Shown: positions 1 through 10,937, counted from the stretch's first letter. The stretch: DNA of 64,000 nucleotides from Bradyrhizobium sp. cir1 (GCF_014198245.1 NZ_JACIHE010000012.1:1-64000), one strand, 5' to 3'. The notes: generated by a model not told the origin, from the sequence alone. Translations and numbers: made by a program.

Positions 1-56
1 TCTCTCGCCAAGGCATCGGCTGGTCCTCCCAGCCGACAGAGAACTGTCACCCATCC

Positions 57-127
57 ATCCGGTCTACTGTGTTACCTCTCTATCCGGTCTGGACATTCGC
101 GCCACCTTCTCCCGCAAGGGGAGAAGG
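57..127. repeat. Short repeats and palindromic intergenic element
   Basis: The word ATCCGGTCT occurs twice, 25 bp apart (57-65 and 82-90). It is followed by a hairpin with arms CCTTCTCCC (105-113) and GGGAGAAGG (119-127) around a short loop. The same hairpin type returns near 14654-14797 and 62655-62678, so it looks like a dispersed intergenic repeat. I see no gene in 1-223 apart from this and the ribosome binding site of the following gene. Confidence 0.5.
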
Positions 128-223
128 GAAGAGGCATCTCGTTCGATTTCCGCAGTCCCCTCCCAATAGCAATCGCCAACGAGATGCGGTTAGATGCCCG
201 CGACAAGCGGGGAGGACATAAAG

Positions 224-2152
224 ATGACAGAAACCAGCGGCGAACCCAAGGACGCAACGCCCACCATCATCGCGCAGCATGAGGCGATGCTGAATGCGCT
301 GCCGTTTTCCGACACGCGGGATTTCGATGATGCCGCGCGCGGCTTCCTTGGCACGATCGAGCACGCGGAGATCACGAACCCGCAGGGCCGGACGGTCTGG
401 AGCCTGAAGCCCTACGGCTTCCTGTCGGCCGAACAGGCGCCGCCCACGGTCAACCCGAGTCTGTGGCGGCAGGCGCGGCTCAACATGCATCACGGCCTGT
501 TTGAGGTGGTGCCCGGCGTCTATCAGGTGCGCGGGCTCGACATCGCCAACATGACGCTGATCGAGGGCGACAGCGGCGTCATCGTCGTGGACACCCTGAC
601 CTCGAACGAAGGCGCGCGCGCTGCGCTCGATCTTTATTTCAAGCATCGGGGCCTGAAGCCGGTCGCGGCCGTCATCTTCACGCACACCCACACCGATCAC
701 TGGGGCGGCGCGCGCGGCGTGCTGGAGGAGGATGCGCTCGCCAGTGGCAGCGTGCCCATCATCGCGCCGAACCTGTTCATGGAACATGCCGTCTCCGAGA
801 ACATCATCGCAGGCCCCGCGATGCTGCGCCGGGCGCAATATCAGTTCGGCCCGTTTCTCGCCAAGGGGACGCGGGGGCAGGTCGACAACGGGCTCGGCAA
901 GTCGATGGCGGCAGGCGGCGTTGCGCTGCTGCGCCCGACCGACCTGATCATGGCGACCGGCGACAAGCGTGTGATCGATGGCGTCGAATTCGAATTCCAG
1001 ATGGCGCCGAACAGCGAAGCGCCGGCGGAGATGCATTTCTTCATTCCGCGCTACAAGCTGCTGAATCTCGCGGAGAACTGCACCCACAATTTCCACAATC
1101 TGCTGCCGTTCCGCGGCGCCGATGTACGCGATGCGCTGGCATGGTCGAAGTACCTGGGCGAGGCCTTGCAGCTGTGGAACGGCAAGGCTGAGGCGATGTG
1201 CGGCCAGCACCACTGGCCGGTATGGGGACGCGAGCGCATCGGCACGATGATCCGCCAGCAACGCGACCTCTACAAGTTCGCGCATGACCAGACCATCCGC
1301 CTGATGAACCATGGCCTCAACGCCGCCGAGATCGCCGAGACGATTCAGCTCCCGAAGAGCCTCGAGGGCGCCTGGCACGGCCGCGGCTATTACGGCCACA
1401 TCCGGCACAATGTGAAGGCGATCTACCAAAAGTATCTCGGCTGGTACGACGCCAATCCGGTCAATCTCGATCCGCTGCCGCCGGTGGAGTCGGGCAAGAA
1501 GTACGTGGAGTATATGGGAGGCGCGGACGCTATCCTCGCGCGGGCGCGCGCGGATTTTGACAAGGGCGAATTCCGCTTCGTCGCGCAGGCGCTCGGCCAT
1601 CTCGTCTTCGCCGAGCCCGACAATGCGGCGGCACGCAGCCTGCTTGCCGATACGCTGGAGCAGCTCGGCTATGCCGCCGAGAGCTCGACCTGGCGCAACG
1701 CCTATCTGTTCGGCGCGCAGGAGCTGCGCCAGGGCATGCCGAACATCCCGCCGCGTCCGCCGATGCCGCGCGAGACACTGGCCGCGCTGCGCACCTCGCA
1801 GCTTTGGGACGTGCTCGGCATCCGCCTCAATGGCCCCAAGGCGGAAGGAAAGCACATCGTGCTGAACTGGCGTTTTTCCGACACCGGCGAGACCTTCGTG
1901 CTCAACCTGGAGAATTCGGCGCTGACCTATACCGAGGGCGTGCAGGCAGAAGGCGCCGATGCCAGCTTCACGCTGGCGCGCGCGACGCTGGACGAGGTGA
2001 TCGCGAAGCTGACGAGTTTTCCGGAGGCAGTCGCCGCCGGCAAGGTCAAGCTTGCGGGCAATCCGATGAAGCTCGCCGAGCTGATGGGCCTGATGGACGA
2101 GTTCCCGCGCATGTTCGAGATCGTGGAGCCGAAGCGGGCGGTGGTGAGGTAG
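224..2152 (+). CDS. Alkyl sulfatase, metallo-beta-lactamase fold (SdsA1/BDS1 type)
   Basis: This 642-aa protein has the zinc-binding HTHTDHWGG motif near residues 153-162 inside an N-terminal metallo-beta-lactamase domain. A dimerisation/TPR-like region follows (about 420-510), then a C-terminal SCP2-like domain (about 530-640), the order found in SDS hydrolases such as Pseudomonas SdsA1. The family hydrolyses primary or secondary alkyl sulfate esters to alcohol and sulfate; the substrate here is not known. ATG 224 is preferred over ATG 194 because GGAGG lies at 211-215, eight bases upstream. No secretion signal is evident. The gene stands alone, with palindromic repeats on both sides. Confidence 0.88.
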   Translation: MTETSGEPKDATPTIIAQHEAMLNALPFSDTRDFDDAARGFLGTIEHAEITNPQGRTVWSLKPYGFLSAEQAPPTVNPSLWRQARLNMHHGLFEVVPGVYQVRGLDIANMTLIEGDSGVIVVDTLTSNEGARAALDLYFKHRGLKPVAAVIFTHTHTDHWGGARGVLEEDALASGSVPIIAPNLFMEHAVSENIIAGPAMLRRAQYQFGPFLAKGTRGQVDNGLGKSMAAGGVALLRPTDLIMATGDKRVIDGVEFEFQMAPNSEAPAEMHFFIPRYKLLNLAENCTHNFHNLLPFRGADVRDALAWSKYLGEALQLWNGKAEAMCGQHHWPVWGRERIGTMIRQQRDLYKFAHDQTIRLMNHGLNAAEIAETIQLPKSLEGAWHGRGYYGHIRHNVKAIYQKYLGWYDANPVNLDPLPPVESGKKYVEYMGGADAILARARADFDKGEFRFVAQALGHLVFAEPDNAAARSLLADTLEQLGYAAESSTWRNAYLFGAQELRQGMPNIPPRPPMPRETLAALRTSQLWDVLGIRLNGPKAEGKHIVLNWRFSDTGETFVLNLENSALTYTEGVQAEGADASFTLARATLDEVIAKLTSFPEAVAAGKVKLAGNPMKLAELMGLMDEFPRMFEIVEPKRAVVR

Positions 2153-2183
2153 GGGAGCGCGGTCCGCCGCGTTCTAGCGCTCG

Positions 2184-2290
2184 CTGTCATCGCCCGGCTT
2201 GACCGGGCGATCCAGTATTCCAGAGACCGCGGTGCTTGAGCCGAGAAGCTGCGGAGTACTGGATGCCCCGGTCAAGCCGGGGCATGACAG
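2184..2290. repeat. Palindromic intergenic repeat (REP-like)
   Basis: The two arms are inverted: one starts with CTGTCATCGCCCGGCTTGAC at 2184 and the other ends with CCGGGGCATGACAG at 2290, and each arm is itself a smaller hairpin around CCGG-TTGA-CCGG. It lies between the convergent alkyl sulfatase and glycosyltransferase genes and may end transcription from both sides. Confidence 0.7.
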
Positions 2291-2315
2291 TGTGCCTTGA
2301 GGTGAGAGCGACCAG

Positions 2316-3386
2316 CTACTCCGCGCTGCTGACCAGCTTGATCCGCGGCGCTTGCTCCTCGGTCAGGCTGCGATAGGCGGCGAGATAGTCCAGCGCCATC
2401 CGCCGCGCGGTGAAGCGCGTCTCGAATTGCTTGCGGATCGCGGCGCGGCTCAGTTGCGGGAGCCGCTTGACGACGCCGGCGGCGCTGATGACGTCCTCGA
2501 CCACGAAGCCGGTCAGGCCCTCGTCGATGATCTCAGGCACAGAGCCGCGGTTGAAGGCGATCACCGGCGTTCCGCAGGCCATGGCCTCGATCATCACGAG
2601 GCCGAACGGCTCCGGCCAATCGATCGGCAGGAGGAGTGCAAGCGCGCCGCTGAGGAAGTCGGACTTCTCGTGATCGCTGATCTCACCGATGAACTCCACC
2701 AGCGGATTGTTCTCGATCATCGGACGGATCAGCTCGTCATAGTAGTCCTGGTCGGCACGATCGACCTTGGCCGCGATCTTCAGCGGGATGCCGCAATGGG
2801 TTGCGATCTTGATGGCGCGATCGACGCCCTTCTCCGGCGCGATGCGGCCGAGCACGGCGAGATATTCCTGTTTCACCGGTTTCGGCGTCAGCAGGTTCTC
2901 CGGCAGGCCATGGTGGATCGTCGTCACCCAGCTCGCCTGCGGCACCGGCCGCCGCTGCGCGTTCGAGATCGAGATGACAGGCATTTTGGTGAAGGTATTG
3001 AAGACGGGCTGATGCTCCGGCAGGTCGAGCCGGCCGTGCAGCGTGGTCACGAACGGTGTCGGCTGCCGGTAGAACAGCGACCACGGATAGTAATCGAGAT
3101 GGAAGTGGAGGAAGTCGAACTCCTCGTCGTCACATTTCTGCCGCACGCGCTCCAGGAGCACCATGTGCAGGGCGTTGGGGTCGCGTACGGAACCGTCGAG
3201 GCGAAGCGCCCGCGGCCATAATGCATCGAGCTTCGCAGATGTCTGCGAGTCGCCGCTGGCGAACAGCGTCACGTCATGTCCCAGGGCCACCAGCTCTTCC
3301 GTCAACCAATGCACCACCCGCTCGGTGCCGCCATACAGCTTGGGTGGAACAGCCTCCGTCAACGGAGCTACCTGCGCGATGCGCAT
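2316..3386 (-). CDS. Family 4 glycosyltransferase
   Basis: This 356-aa protein begins MRIAQVAPLTE, the first beta strand of a GT-B fold, and carries the GGTERVVHWL nucleotide-binding loop near residues 19-28. The retaining-GT4 EPFGLVMIEAMACGTPVIAF block lies near residue 270. It should move a sugar from an activated donor to an unknown acceptor in the cytoplasm. ATG 3386 is preferred to an upstream in-frame start at 3491 because AGAGGAGA sits just before it and the earlier residues have no domain character. An EcfG-type promoter match lies about 70 bp upstream, hinting at general-stress control. Neighbouring genes (ABC exporter, debranching-type glycosidase) suggest carbohydrate or envelope metabolism; the product is unknown. 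Confidence 0.82.
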   Translation of the reverse strand: MRIAQVAPLTEAVPPKLYGGTERVVHWLTEELVALGHDVTLFASGDSQTSAKLDALWPRALRLDGSVRDPNALHMVLLERVRQKCDDEEFDFLHFHLDYYPWSLFYRQPTPFVTTLHGRLDLPEHQPVFNTFTKMPVISISNAQRRPVPQASWVTTIHHGLPENLLTPKPVKQEYLAVLGRIAPEKGVDRAIKIATHCGIPLKIAAKVDRADQDYYDELIRPMIENNPLVEFIGEISDHEKSDFLSGALALLLPIDWPEPFGLVMIEAMACGTPVIAFNRGSVPEIIDEGLTGFVVEDVISAAGVVKRLPQLSRAAIRKQFETRFTARRMALDYLAAYRSLTEEQAPRIKLVSSAE

Positions 3387-3457
3387 CTCGCCATCTCCTC
3401 TGCGATCATGAATGTTGAAACCCCCGCCTGTACGGCACCGGCAATGCCAGCCAAGGG

Positions 3458-3482
3458 AACGTTCCCGCACTTGCGAAGTTCC
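3458..3482 (-). promoter_or_regulatory. EcfG-like (general stress response) promoter
   Basis: Read on the minus strand the sequence is GGAAC-N16-CGTT, matching the alphaproteobacterial EcfG sigma-factor consensus GGAAC-N16/17-CGTT. The predicted start of transcription lies about 60 bases before the glycosyltransferase ATG at 3386. A palindrome, GGGAACGTTCCC (3455-3466), also yields GGAAC-N17-GTT on the plus strand, towards the ABC exporter gene at 3662, though with a poorer -10. Confidence 0.5.
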
Positions 3483-3661
3483 TTCCCCCAAACGTTACTT
3501 ATTCGACACGTTGGGGCTCGTCGCGATGATGCCACGACATCTTCGCAGATCGTCCGCATCCGCATGTCGTGATCACTGAGCCCGGGAACCGGGACGAAGC
3601 GGTCGATGTTCAAGTCGATCAGTACGAATTGAAAAAACCATCACGACGGGGCGATAGCCAT

Positions 3662-5425
<1,764 letters not shown>

Positions 5426-5482
5426 GCCCGACAGTCGCCTTCGCGTTGGTTGCGTCTCGAAACAAGCGCAGGGGAGCCGCTT

Positions 5483-7687
5483 ATGGCAGCCGAAGTCATC
5501 ACCAAGTTCGTCTCTATGGCGCGGACCGTGGAGCAGGTCGTGGAGCAGCCCTTCTATATCCCGATGACGGGGCCCTCGGCGCGCCCGCGACGCTCGCTCA
5601 AGCACGATGACACCTTCATCGTGCTCGACAGTCATGGCGACATCGGCGCATCGGCGGGCGGGCCGGACGGCCTGTTTCACCACGACACACGCTATCTCGC
5701 GCGGCTGGAGCTCGTGCTCGACGATCTCCAGCCCTTGCTGCTCGGCTCGAACCTGCGCGACGACAATTCGGCGCTGACCGTCGATCTCACCAACCCCGAC
5801 ATCTACCGCGAGGGCAGCCTCGTGCTGCAAAAGGACCTGCTGCACATCGTGCGCACGGTCTTCCTGTGGCGCGGCACGGCCTATCAGCGCATCGGCGTGC
5901 AGAACCACGGCGACCGGCGGGCCGGCTTCGAGCTGACGCTGCTGTTCGACAACGATTTCGCCGATCTGTTCGAGGTCCGCGGCGAGCGGCGCCCGCGCCG
6001 CGGGACGGGTACGAGCCGGTTGCTCGGGCCGACCGACGTGCTGTTCGAATATCGCGGTCTCGACGATTGCGAGCGCACCACCGGCCTGCATTTCGATCCG
6101 CGTCCGACGCGGCTCTCCGTCAATGCCGCCACGTGGCAGCTCGAACTGGATCCGCACGAATCGAAATCGCTGTTCGTGGCAGCATCCTGCAACCGGCCGA
6201 TCGCGGAGAAACCGGCGCGCTTCTTCAGGGGCCTGCTCGCCCACCGCCGCGAGATGCGGCAGTCGACGATGGGCGCGGCCAGCATCGAGACCTCCAACAA
6301 CATCTTCAACGAGGTGCTGTGCCAGGCCATGGCCGACCTCAACATGCTGATGACGGAGACGCCGCAGGGCCGCTATCCCTATGCCGGCATTCCCTGGTAT
6401 TCGACGACCTTCGGGCGCGACGGATTGATCACCGCGCTGCAGATGCTGTGGATCGATCCGCGGATCGCCAAGGGCGTGCTCAGGCGGCTCGCGCATTTCC
6501 AGGCCAGGGCGATCGATCCGCTGGCCGATGCCGCGCCCGGTAAGATCCTGCACGAGATGCGCGGCGGCGAGATGGCGGCGCTGCGCGAGGTGCCGTTCGC
6601 GCAATATTACGGCAGCGTCGATTCGACCGCGCTGTTCGTGTTGCTCGCCGGAAGCTATTTCGAGCGCACCGGTGACCAGACGACGCTGATGGAGCTGTGG
6701 CCCGCAATCGAGGCCGGGCTCGCCTGGATCGACGGTCCCGGCGATCCCGACCAGGACGGCTTCGTCGAATACCAGCGTGCGACGGAGAAGGGGCTGGCCA
6801 ACCAGGGCTGGAAGGATTCCTACGACGCGATCTTCCATGCCGACGGCCAGCTTGCGGAGGGCAATATCGCGCTCGCCGAAGTCCAGGGCTACGTCTATGC
6901 GGCCAAGCAGCTGGCCGCGCGCTGCGCGTTGCGCCTCGGCAAGCCCGACCTCGTGCGCAAGTTCGAAGCCGAAGCCAAGGCACTGGCCGAGCGCTTCGAG
7001 CAGGCGTTCTGGTGCGAGGAGCTCGGCACCTACGCCCTGGCCCTCGACGGCAAGAAGCGGCCCTGCAAGGTGCGGACCTCAAATGCCGGGCAGGTGCTGT
7101 TCAGCGGCATGATCCGGGAGGACCGCGCCCGTCTCGTCGCCGCCGACCTGATGCGGCCGCATTTCTTCTCGGGCTGGGGCATCCGCACGGTCGCGCAGGG
7201 CGAGGTGCGCTACAATCCGATGTCCTATCACGACGGATCGATCTGGCCGCACGACAACGCGCTGATCGCGCTCGGGCTCGCGCGCTACGGCCTGAAGCAT
7301 TCGGTGGCGCATGTCTTCAAGGGCCTGTTCGACGCCGCCACCTATATGGACCTGCGCCGGCTGCCCGAACTGTTCTGCGGCTTCCGGCGCGAGAAGCGGC
7401 GCGGGCCGACGCTCTATCCGGTCGCCTGCGCGCCGCAGGCCTGGGCCAGCGCGACGCCGTTCACGCTGCTCGAGGCGGCGCTGGGCATCGAGTTCGACGT
7501 GGCGCGCGGCGAGATTCGCCTGCGCAATCCGCATCTGCCGGCGTTTCTGAACGAGGTCATCCTGCGCGATCTGCGCCTCGGCGATTCCAGCGTGGACTTG
7601 CGCGTCAGCCGCCATGGCGACGACGTCGCGCTGGAGGTGATGCGCACGCGCGGCCAGATCCAGGTGTCGATCGTGCTGGCGCGCTAG
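5483..7687 (+). CDS. Glycogen debranching-type enzyme (amylo-alpha-1,6-glucosidase family)
   Basis: The 734-aa product has an N-terminal beta-sandwich GDE_N-type domain (about 30-300; HDDTFIVLDSHGDI at its start) and an alpha/alpha-barrel glycosidase domain. The latter carries TTFGRDGLITALQMLW, NQGWKDSYDAIFHADG and YHDGSIWPHDNALIALGL, motifs seen in amylo-1,6-glucosidases and related GH63/GH133 enzymes. It probably hydrolyses alpha-1,6 branches or trims related alpha-glucans in the cytoplasm. ATG 5483 follows AGGGGAG at 5470-5476; a TTG at 5450 is less likely. It follows the ABC exporter by 57 bp. A glycogen synthase lies 22 kb away at 29499-30914, so the polymer pathway is split. Confidence 0.82.
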   Translation: MAAEVITKFVSMARTVEQVVEQPFYIPMTGPSARPRRSLKHDDTFIVLDSHGDIGASAGGPDGLFHHDTRYLARLELVLDDLQPLLLGSNLRDDNSALTVDLTNPDIYREGSLVLQKDLLHIVRTVFLWRGTAYQRIGVQNHGDRRAGFELTLLFDNDFADLFEVRGERRPRRGTGTSRLLGPTDVLFEYRGLDDCERTTGLHFDPRPTRLSVNAATWQLELDPHESKSLFVAASCNRPIAEKPARFFRGLLAHRREMRQSTMGAASIETSNNIFNEVLCQAMADLNMLMTETPQGRYPYAGIPWYSTTFGRDGLITALQMLWIDPRIAKGVLRRLAHFQARAIDPLADAAPGKILHEMRGGEMAALREVPFAQYYGSVDSTALFVLLAGSYFERTGDQTTLMELWPAIEAGLAWIDGPGDPDQDGFVEYQRATEKGLANQGWKDSYDAIFHADGQLAEGNIALAEVQGYVYAAKQLAARCALRLGKPDLVRKFEAEAKALAERFEQAFWCEELGTYALALDGKKRPCKVRTSNAGQVLFSGMIREDRARLVAADLMRPHFFSGWGIRTVAQGEVRYNPMSYHDGSIWPHDNALIALGLARYGLKHSVAHVFKGLFDAATYMDLRRLPELFCGFRREKRRGPTLYPVACAPQAWASATPFTLLEAALGIEFDVARGEIRLRNPHLPAFLNEVILRDLRLGDSSVDLRVSRHGDDVALEVMRTRGQIQVSIVLAR

Positions 7688-7710
7688 CGGCGCGCGGTGA
7701 GGAGGGTGTT

Positions 7711-8232
7711 ATGCGTGCGATCGGAGTGCTGATACTCGGCATGGCCGTCGTCGCGGGCCTGGCGGTCGCCACCTCGCGCGCCGCCGACGGGCCGCCCGCG
7801 GGCCAGACTGAAGCAAATGCGCCGGCGACGGCTCAGCCGCCGACCTCGACCGTTCCGATCACGCCGAAGGACGCCGCACCGCCGCCGTCGGTCACCATCA
7901 TCGGCGCGAGCGATGCACATGGCGTGCTCGGCCGCGACGTGCGTAGCGCTGCGGACGAGGACATGGGCCGCATCGTCGATGTCATCGTCGACCGGGACGG
8001 GCGCGTGCGCGCGGCGGTGATCGATTTCGGCGGCTTCCTCGGCGTCGGCAGCCGCAAGATCGTGGTGGACTGGAACGCGATGCGGTTCGGCAAGATTGCC
8101 AACAAGAAGGACAGCATCACGCTGGAACTGACCAAGGCGCAGGTCGCGGCCGCGCCGGAATACAAGGAAGACACGCCGATGGTCGTGCTCGGCGCGTCCG
8201 GCAGCCTTCAACCGCTGCAAACGATCCAGTGA
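7711..8232 (+). CDS. Secreted PRC-barrel domain protein
   Basis: This 173-aa protein has an N-terminal signal sequence (hydrophobic about 3-20, ending near TSRAADG). A proline/threonine/alanine-rich linker follows (about 27-60), then a PRC-barrel domain from about residue 65 (GVLGRDVRSAADEDMGRIVDVIVDRDGRVRAAV in shape). Such domains are common in alphaproteobacterial periplasmic proteins of unknown role. The start ATG 7711 lies nine bases after GGAGGG. It is 23 bp after the debranching enzyme and 23 bp before the MFS gene, so all three probably share a transcript. Confidence 0.78.
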   Translation: MRAIGVLILGMAVVAGLAVATSRAADGPPAGQTEANAPATAQPPTSTVPITPKDAAPPPSVTIIGASDAHGVLGRDVRSAADEDMGRIVDVIVDRDGRVRAAVIDFGGFLGVGSRKIVVDWNAMRFGKIANKKDSITLELTKAQVAAAPEYKEDTPMVVLGASGSLQPLQTIQ

Positions 8233-8255
8233 GGTGTCGGGAGGGCTGACCGCCT

Positions 8256-9569
8256 GTGCTGTTGTCGAGGAAGCCGAAGCATGCAGATCGCGATGGCCAC
8301 GTTGAACGGGACAACGTCGCCGCGCTGCCGCCTGCGGGCATTCCGGCGCCGTCGCGTCAGAGCCTGCGCGGCCTCGACTGGTTCATCTTCTTCCTCGCCG
8401 ACGTGCAGACCGGCTTCGGTCCCTTCATCGCGGTCTACCTGACGACGCAGAAATGGACCCAGGTCGAGATCGGCCTCGTGCTGTCGATCGGCGGCATCAT
8501 CGCCCTGATCGGACAGATGCCGGGCGGCGCGATCATCGATGCCGCGAAGTCCGAACGGCTGGTCGCAGCGCTCGCGATCGCGACCATCGGCGCCTGCGCG
8601 CTCGCCTATGCAGCGATGCCGGTCTTCCCCGTGGTGGTGACGGCCGCCACCCTGCATGCGATGGCGAGCTGCGTGCTGGGGCCGGCGATCGCGGCGATCA
8701 GCCTCGGTCTCGTCGGCCCGCTCGCGATCGGCGAGCGGCTCGGCCGCAACGCGCGGTTCGCCTCGCTGGGTAACGGCGTCGCGGCCGCCGTGATGGGCAC
8801 GGCCGGATATCTGCTGTCGAGCCGCTCGGTCTTCCTCGTCACCTTCCTGCTCGCGATCCCGACTCTGATCGCGCTGTCGCGCATCCGCGAGGAGGAGGTC
8901 GACATCAGGCGTTGTCACGGCGAGATGCCGCCGGAAGCCGCGGACCGCGGCGACACCAATATCTGGCACCTGATCCGGCAGCGTCCGCTCATCGTCTTCG
9001 CGCTCAGTGTGCTGCTGCTGCAGCTCGCGAACGCGGCGATGATGCCGCTGATGGCGAGCGCAGTGACGGCGCGGTCGAGCCAGTGGGCGACGGTGCTGGT
9101 CGCGGCCTGCATCATCGTGCCGCAGGCGATCGTGGCGCTGCTGTCGCCAACCATCGGGCGCAAGGCGCAAGCCTGGGGCCGCCGGCCGCTGCTGTTGATC
9201 GGATTCGGCGCGCTGACGATTCGCGGTCTGCTGTTCGCGACCGTGCGCGATCCCTATCTGCTGGTCGCGGTGCAGGTGTTCGACGGTCTCACCGCGGCGG
9301 TGTTCGCGGTCATGATTCCGCTGATCGTCGCCGACGTCGCCTTCGGCAGCGGTCACTTCAACCTGGCGCAAGGCATCGTCGGCACCGCGACCGGCATCGG
9401 CGCGTCGCTGAGCACGGCGCTCGGCGGCTATGTCAGCGACAAGTTCGGCAACGCCACCGCCTTCATCGGGCTGTCCGGCGTCGCCGCGACGGGGCTGCTG
9501 CTGATCCTGTTCGTCATGCCGGAGACCCGGCGCACCGGCATGATCGTGACAAAAGAAATGGCCGGCTGA
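8256..9569 (+). CDS. Major facilitator superfamily transporter
   Basis: This 437-aa integral membrane protein has about 12 predicted helices, beginning with LDWFIFFLADVQTGFGPFIAVYL near residue 41. Its segments FGPFIAVYLTTQKWTQVEIGLVLSIGGI and PGGAIIDAAKSERL resemble MFS permeases of unknown substrate. It starts at GTG 8256 behind GGGAGGG. A hairpin overlaps its stop codon and separates it from the convergent fixK2 gene. It is probably cotranscribed with the preceding PRC-barrel gene. Confidence 0.75.
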   Translation: MLLSRKPKHADRDGHVERDNVAALPPAGIPAPSRQSLRGLDWFIFFLADVQTGFGPFIAVYLTTQKWTQVEIGLVLSIGGIIALIGQMPGGAIIDAAKSERLVAALAIATIGACALAYAAMPVFPVVVTAATLHAMASCVLGPAIAAISLGLVGPLAIGERLGRNARFASLGNGVAAAVMGTAGYLLSSRSVFLVTFLLAIPTLIALSRIREEEVDIRRCHGEMPPEAADRGDTNIWHLIRQRPLIVFALSVLLLQLANAAMMPLMASAVTARSSQWATVLVAACIIVPQAIVALLSPTIGRKAQAWGRRPLLLIGFGALTIRGLLFATVRDPYLLVAVQVFDGLTAAVFAVMIPLIVADVAFGSGHFNLAQGIVGTATGIGASLSTALGGYVSDKFGNATAFIGLSGVAATGLLLILFVMPETRRTGMIVTKEMAG

Positions 9570-9584
9570 GGACTTCAGCCGGCC
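9560..9584. terminator. Hairpin between the MFS gene and fixK2
   Basis: The 10-bp perfect stem GGCCGGCTGA / TCAGCCGGCC with loop GGACT starts inside the last codons of the MFS gene. There is no T-tract, but its place between convergent genes fits a bidirectional terminator. Confidence 0.6.
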
Positions 9585-9607
9585 AAAGTGGGCAGGGAGG
9601 AAGAATG

Positions 9608-10306
9608 TCAGGCGTCGAGATTGTGCAGGCGCTGGCGGTTGCGTAGCACGATCTGGCGGGCGCCGGAGAAGCCGAGAATGCCCTGGGTGTGAAGCTGGGA
9701 CAGCGCACGCGAGACGGTTTCGAGCGTGAGGCCGAGATAGTCGCCGATGTCGCGGCGGCACATCGGCAGCGCCATCATGCCGGCAACCGCGAGGCGGCGG
9801 TCCATTTCGAGCAGGAAGGTCGCAACGCGCTCCATCGCGGTTTTGCGGCCGAGGAGCAGCATGTGGTCTTCGGCGTGACGCAGCTCGGAGGCCGTCATGG
9901 CCCAGAGCTTGCGGGCGACCTGCACGTCGGTGCCGGCGGCCTTCTCGAGACTGCCGCGCTTCACGAGGCGCACGGTGGTGTCGATGATGGCCTCGGCGGC
10001 AAGGCGATGGCTGGGACCGGATTCGAGGCCGAACACGTCGCCGGGAAGATGGAAGGCGCCGATCTGGCGGCGACCGTCGGAGAGAAGCTTGTAGCTGCGC
10101 ACCGCGCCCGACACGACCTGGTAGACATATTCGGCCGGCTCGTCCTCGCCGTAGATCTCCTCGTCCTTGCGGTAGGAGAACTCGGTGGCGACGAGACCGA
10201 CATGGCCGGTGATCGCGCCGAACTGGTCGGAAACGGGGTGAGCAGGGGCAATCTTGCCACCGATTTGGGTGTTGATCGCCTGGGTCTTGAGTGTCTGGGT
10301 CAGCAT
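9608..10306 (-). CDS. fixK2: FixK2, CRP/FNR-type regulator of the microaerobic regulon
   Basis: This 232-aa protein has a cNMP-type sensor fold (about 25-140) and a C-terminal winged helix whose recognition helix includes LTLETVSRALSQL. It lacks the N-terminal cysteine cluster of FNR, as known FixK2 does. It has the single redox-sensitive cysteine at residue 183 (LPMCRRDIGDYLG) when counted from ATG 10306. I chose that ATG over the one three codons upstream because GGAG lies nine bases before it and because it reproduces C183. FixK2 activates fixNOQP, fixGHIS and other genes through TTG-N8-CAA boxes. A FixJ-like site lies about 85 bp upstream. Confidence 0.96.
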   Translation of the reverse strand: MLTQTLKTQAINTQIGGKIAPAHPVSDQFGAITGHVGLVATEFSYRKDEEIYGEDEPAEYVYQVVSGAVRSYKLLSDGRRQIGAFHLPGDVFGLESGPSHRLAAEAIIDTTVRLVKRGSLEKAAGTDVQVARKLWAMTASELRHAEDHMLLLGRKTAMERVATFLLEMDRRLAVAGMMALPMCRRDIGDYLGLTLETVSRALSQLHTQGILGFSGARQIVLRNRQRLHNLDA

Positions 10307-10389
10307 CTGCGCCATCTCCGTTGTGATGACGCATTGGTACGCGGTATCGGGGGGTTCGAAAATTTCGAGCGATATCTTAAGGGGGTCTA

Positions 10390-10409
10390 CCTACGTAGAA
10401 GCCCGTAGG
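10390..10409 (-). promoter_or_regulatory. Probable FixJ-P binding site upstream of fixK2
   Basis: An inverted repeat CCTACG / CGTAGG (8-bp spacer) contains the palindrome CTACGTAG at 10391-10398. The word TACGTAG occurs in characterised rhizobial FixJ targets. Its position about 85-100 bp upstream of fixK2 suits activation by FixJ, but assignment is by resemblance only. Confidence 0.55.
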
Positions 10410-10490
10410 TCGGCATGACATGGACCTGCAGCGCCAAATCAACGCAGGGCGCGCCGCGGTTTTCCAGAAAAATCATGCTCGAACAATCGG

Positions 10491-10904
10491 TTACCGAGGC
10501 CGGTCCTGGATGGCGCGGCGGATGCGCTTGAGCAGGTTTTCATCGAGAAGCGGCTTCAAGACCACGTCCTTGACCCCCGCTGCGGCCGCCCGGGTCGAGA
10601 TGTTCTCGTCAGGATAGCCGGTGATCAGGATCACGGGCGTCTCGCTGTCGGACTTGCGCAGGCGGCCGGCGAGTTCGATGCCGTTGATGTCGGGCATCTT
10701 GTAGTCGATGACGTAGCAATCGGCTCCCAGCGCGCCGCTGGCATTGAGCAGCGCCGTGCCGCTCCTGAAGGTCCGCACGGCAAAGCCGTCGGTTTCCAGC
10801 AGGAACCGCAGGGATCCCAAGACGGCGGCGTCGTCATCAACCACAAAGACGGTAGGTTTTGCGGGGGACGGCAGCTGCTCATGGTGTGAGCTGACCTCGA
10901 TCAT
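10491..10904 (-). CDS. Single-domain response regulator
   Basis: The 137-aa product is a receiver domain only: acidic triad VVDDD (residues 21-25), phosphoacceptor D67 in VIDYKMPD, and K116 in LKPL, with no output domain. It lies between fixJ and fixK2 on the same strand. A perfect FixK2-type box lies in the 43-bp gap to fixJ. The family either competes for phosphoryl groups or acts by protein contact; here it could feed back on FixL/FixJ phosphotransfer, which is inference. It corresponds in position to the uncharacterised regulator between fixK2 and fixJ in B. japonicum. Confidence 0.88.
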   Translation of the reverse strand: MIEVSSHHEQLPSPAKPTVFVVDDDAAVLGSLRFLLETDGFAVRTFRSGTALLNASGALGADCYVIDYKMPDINGIELAGRLRKSDSETPVILITGYPDENISTRAAAAGVKDVVLKPLLDENLLKRIRRAIQDRPR

Positions 10905-10937
10905 TTTGCTTGGCTAGCACAGCACCGCGAAAGGGCC

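Noticed and set aside
80..1855. 591-aa open frame on the minus strand
   Set aside because: It is the antisense shadow of the alkyl sulfatase; its composition is rich in Arg, Ala and His with no domain, and the plus-strand gene has clear motifs.
10307..10315. Upstream ATG for fixK2 at 10315
   Set aside because: GGAG directly abuts this ATG with no spacing, while it is nine bases from ATG 10306, which also restores the known 232-aa length and C183 numbering.
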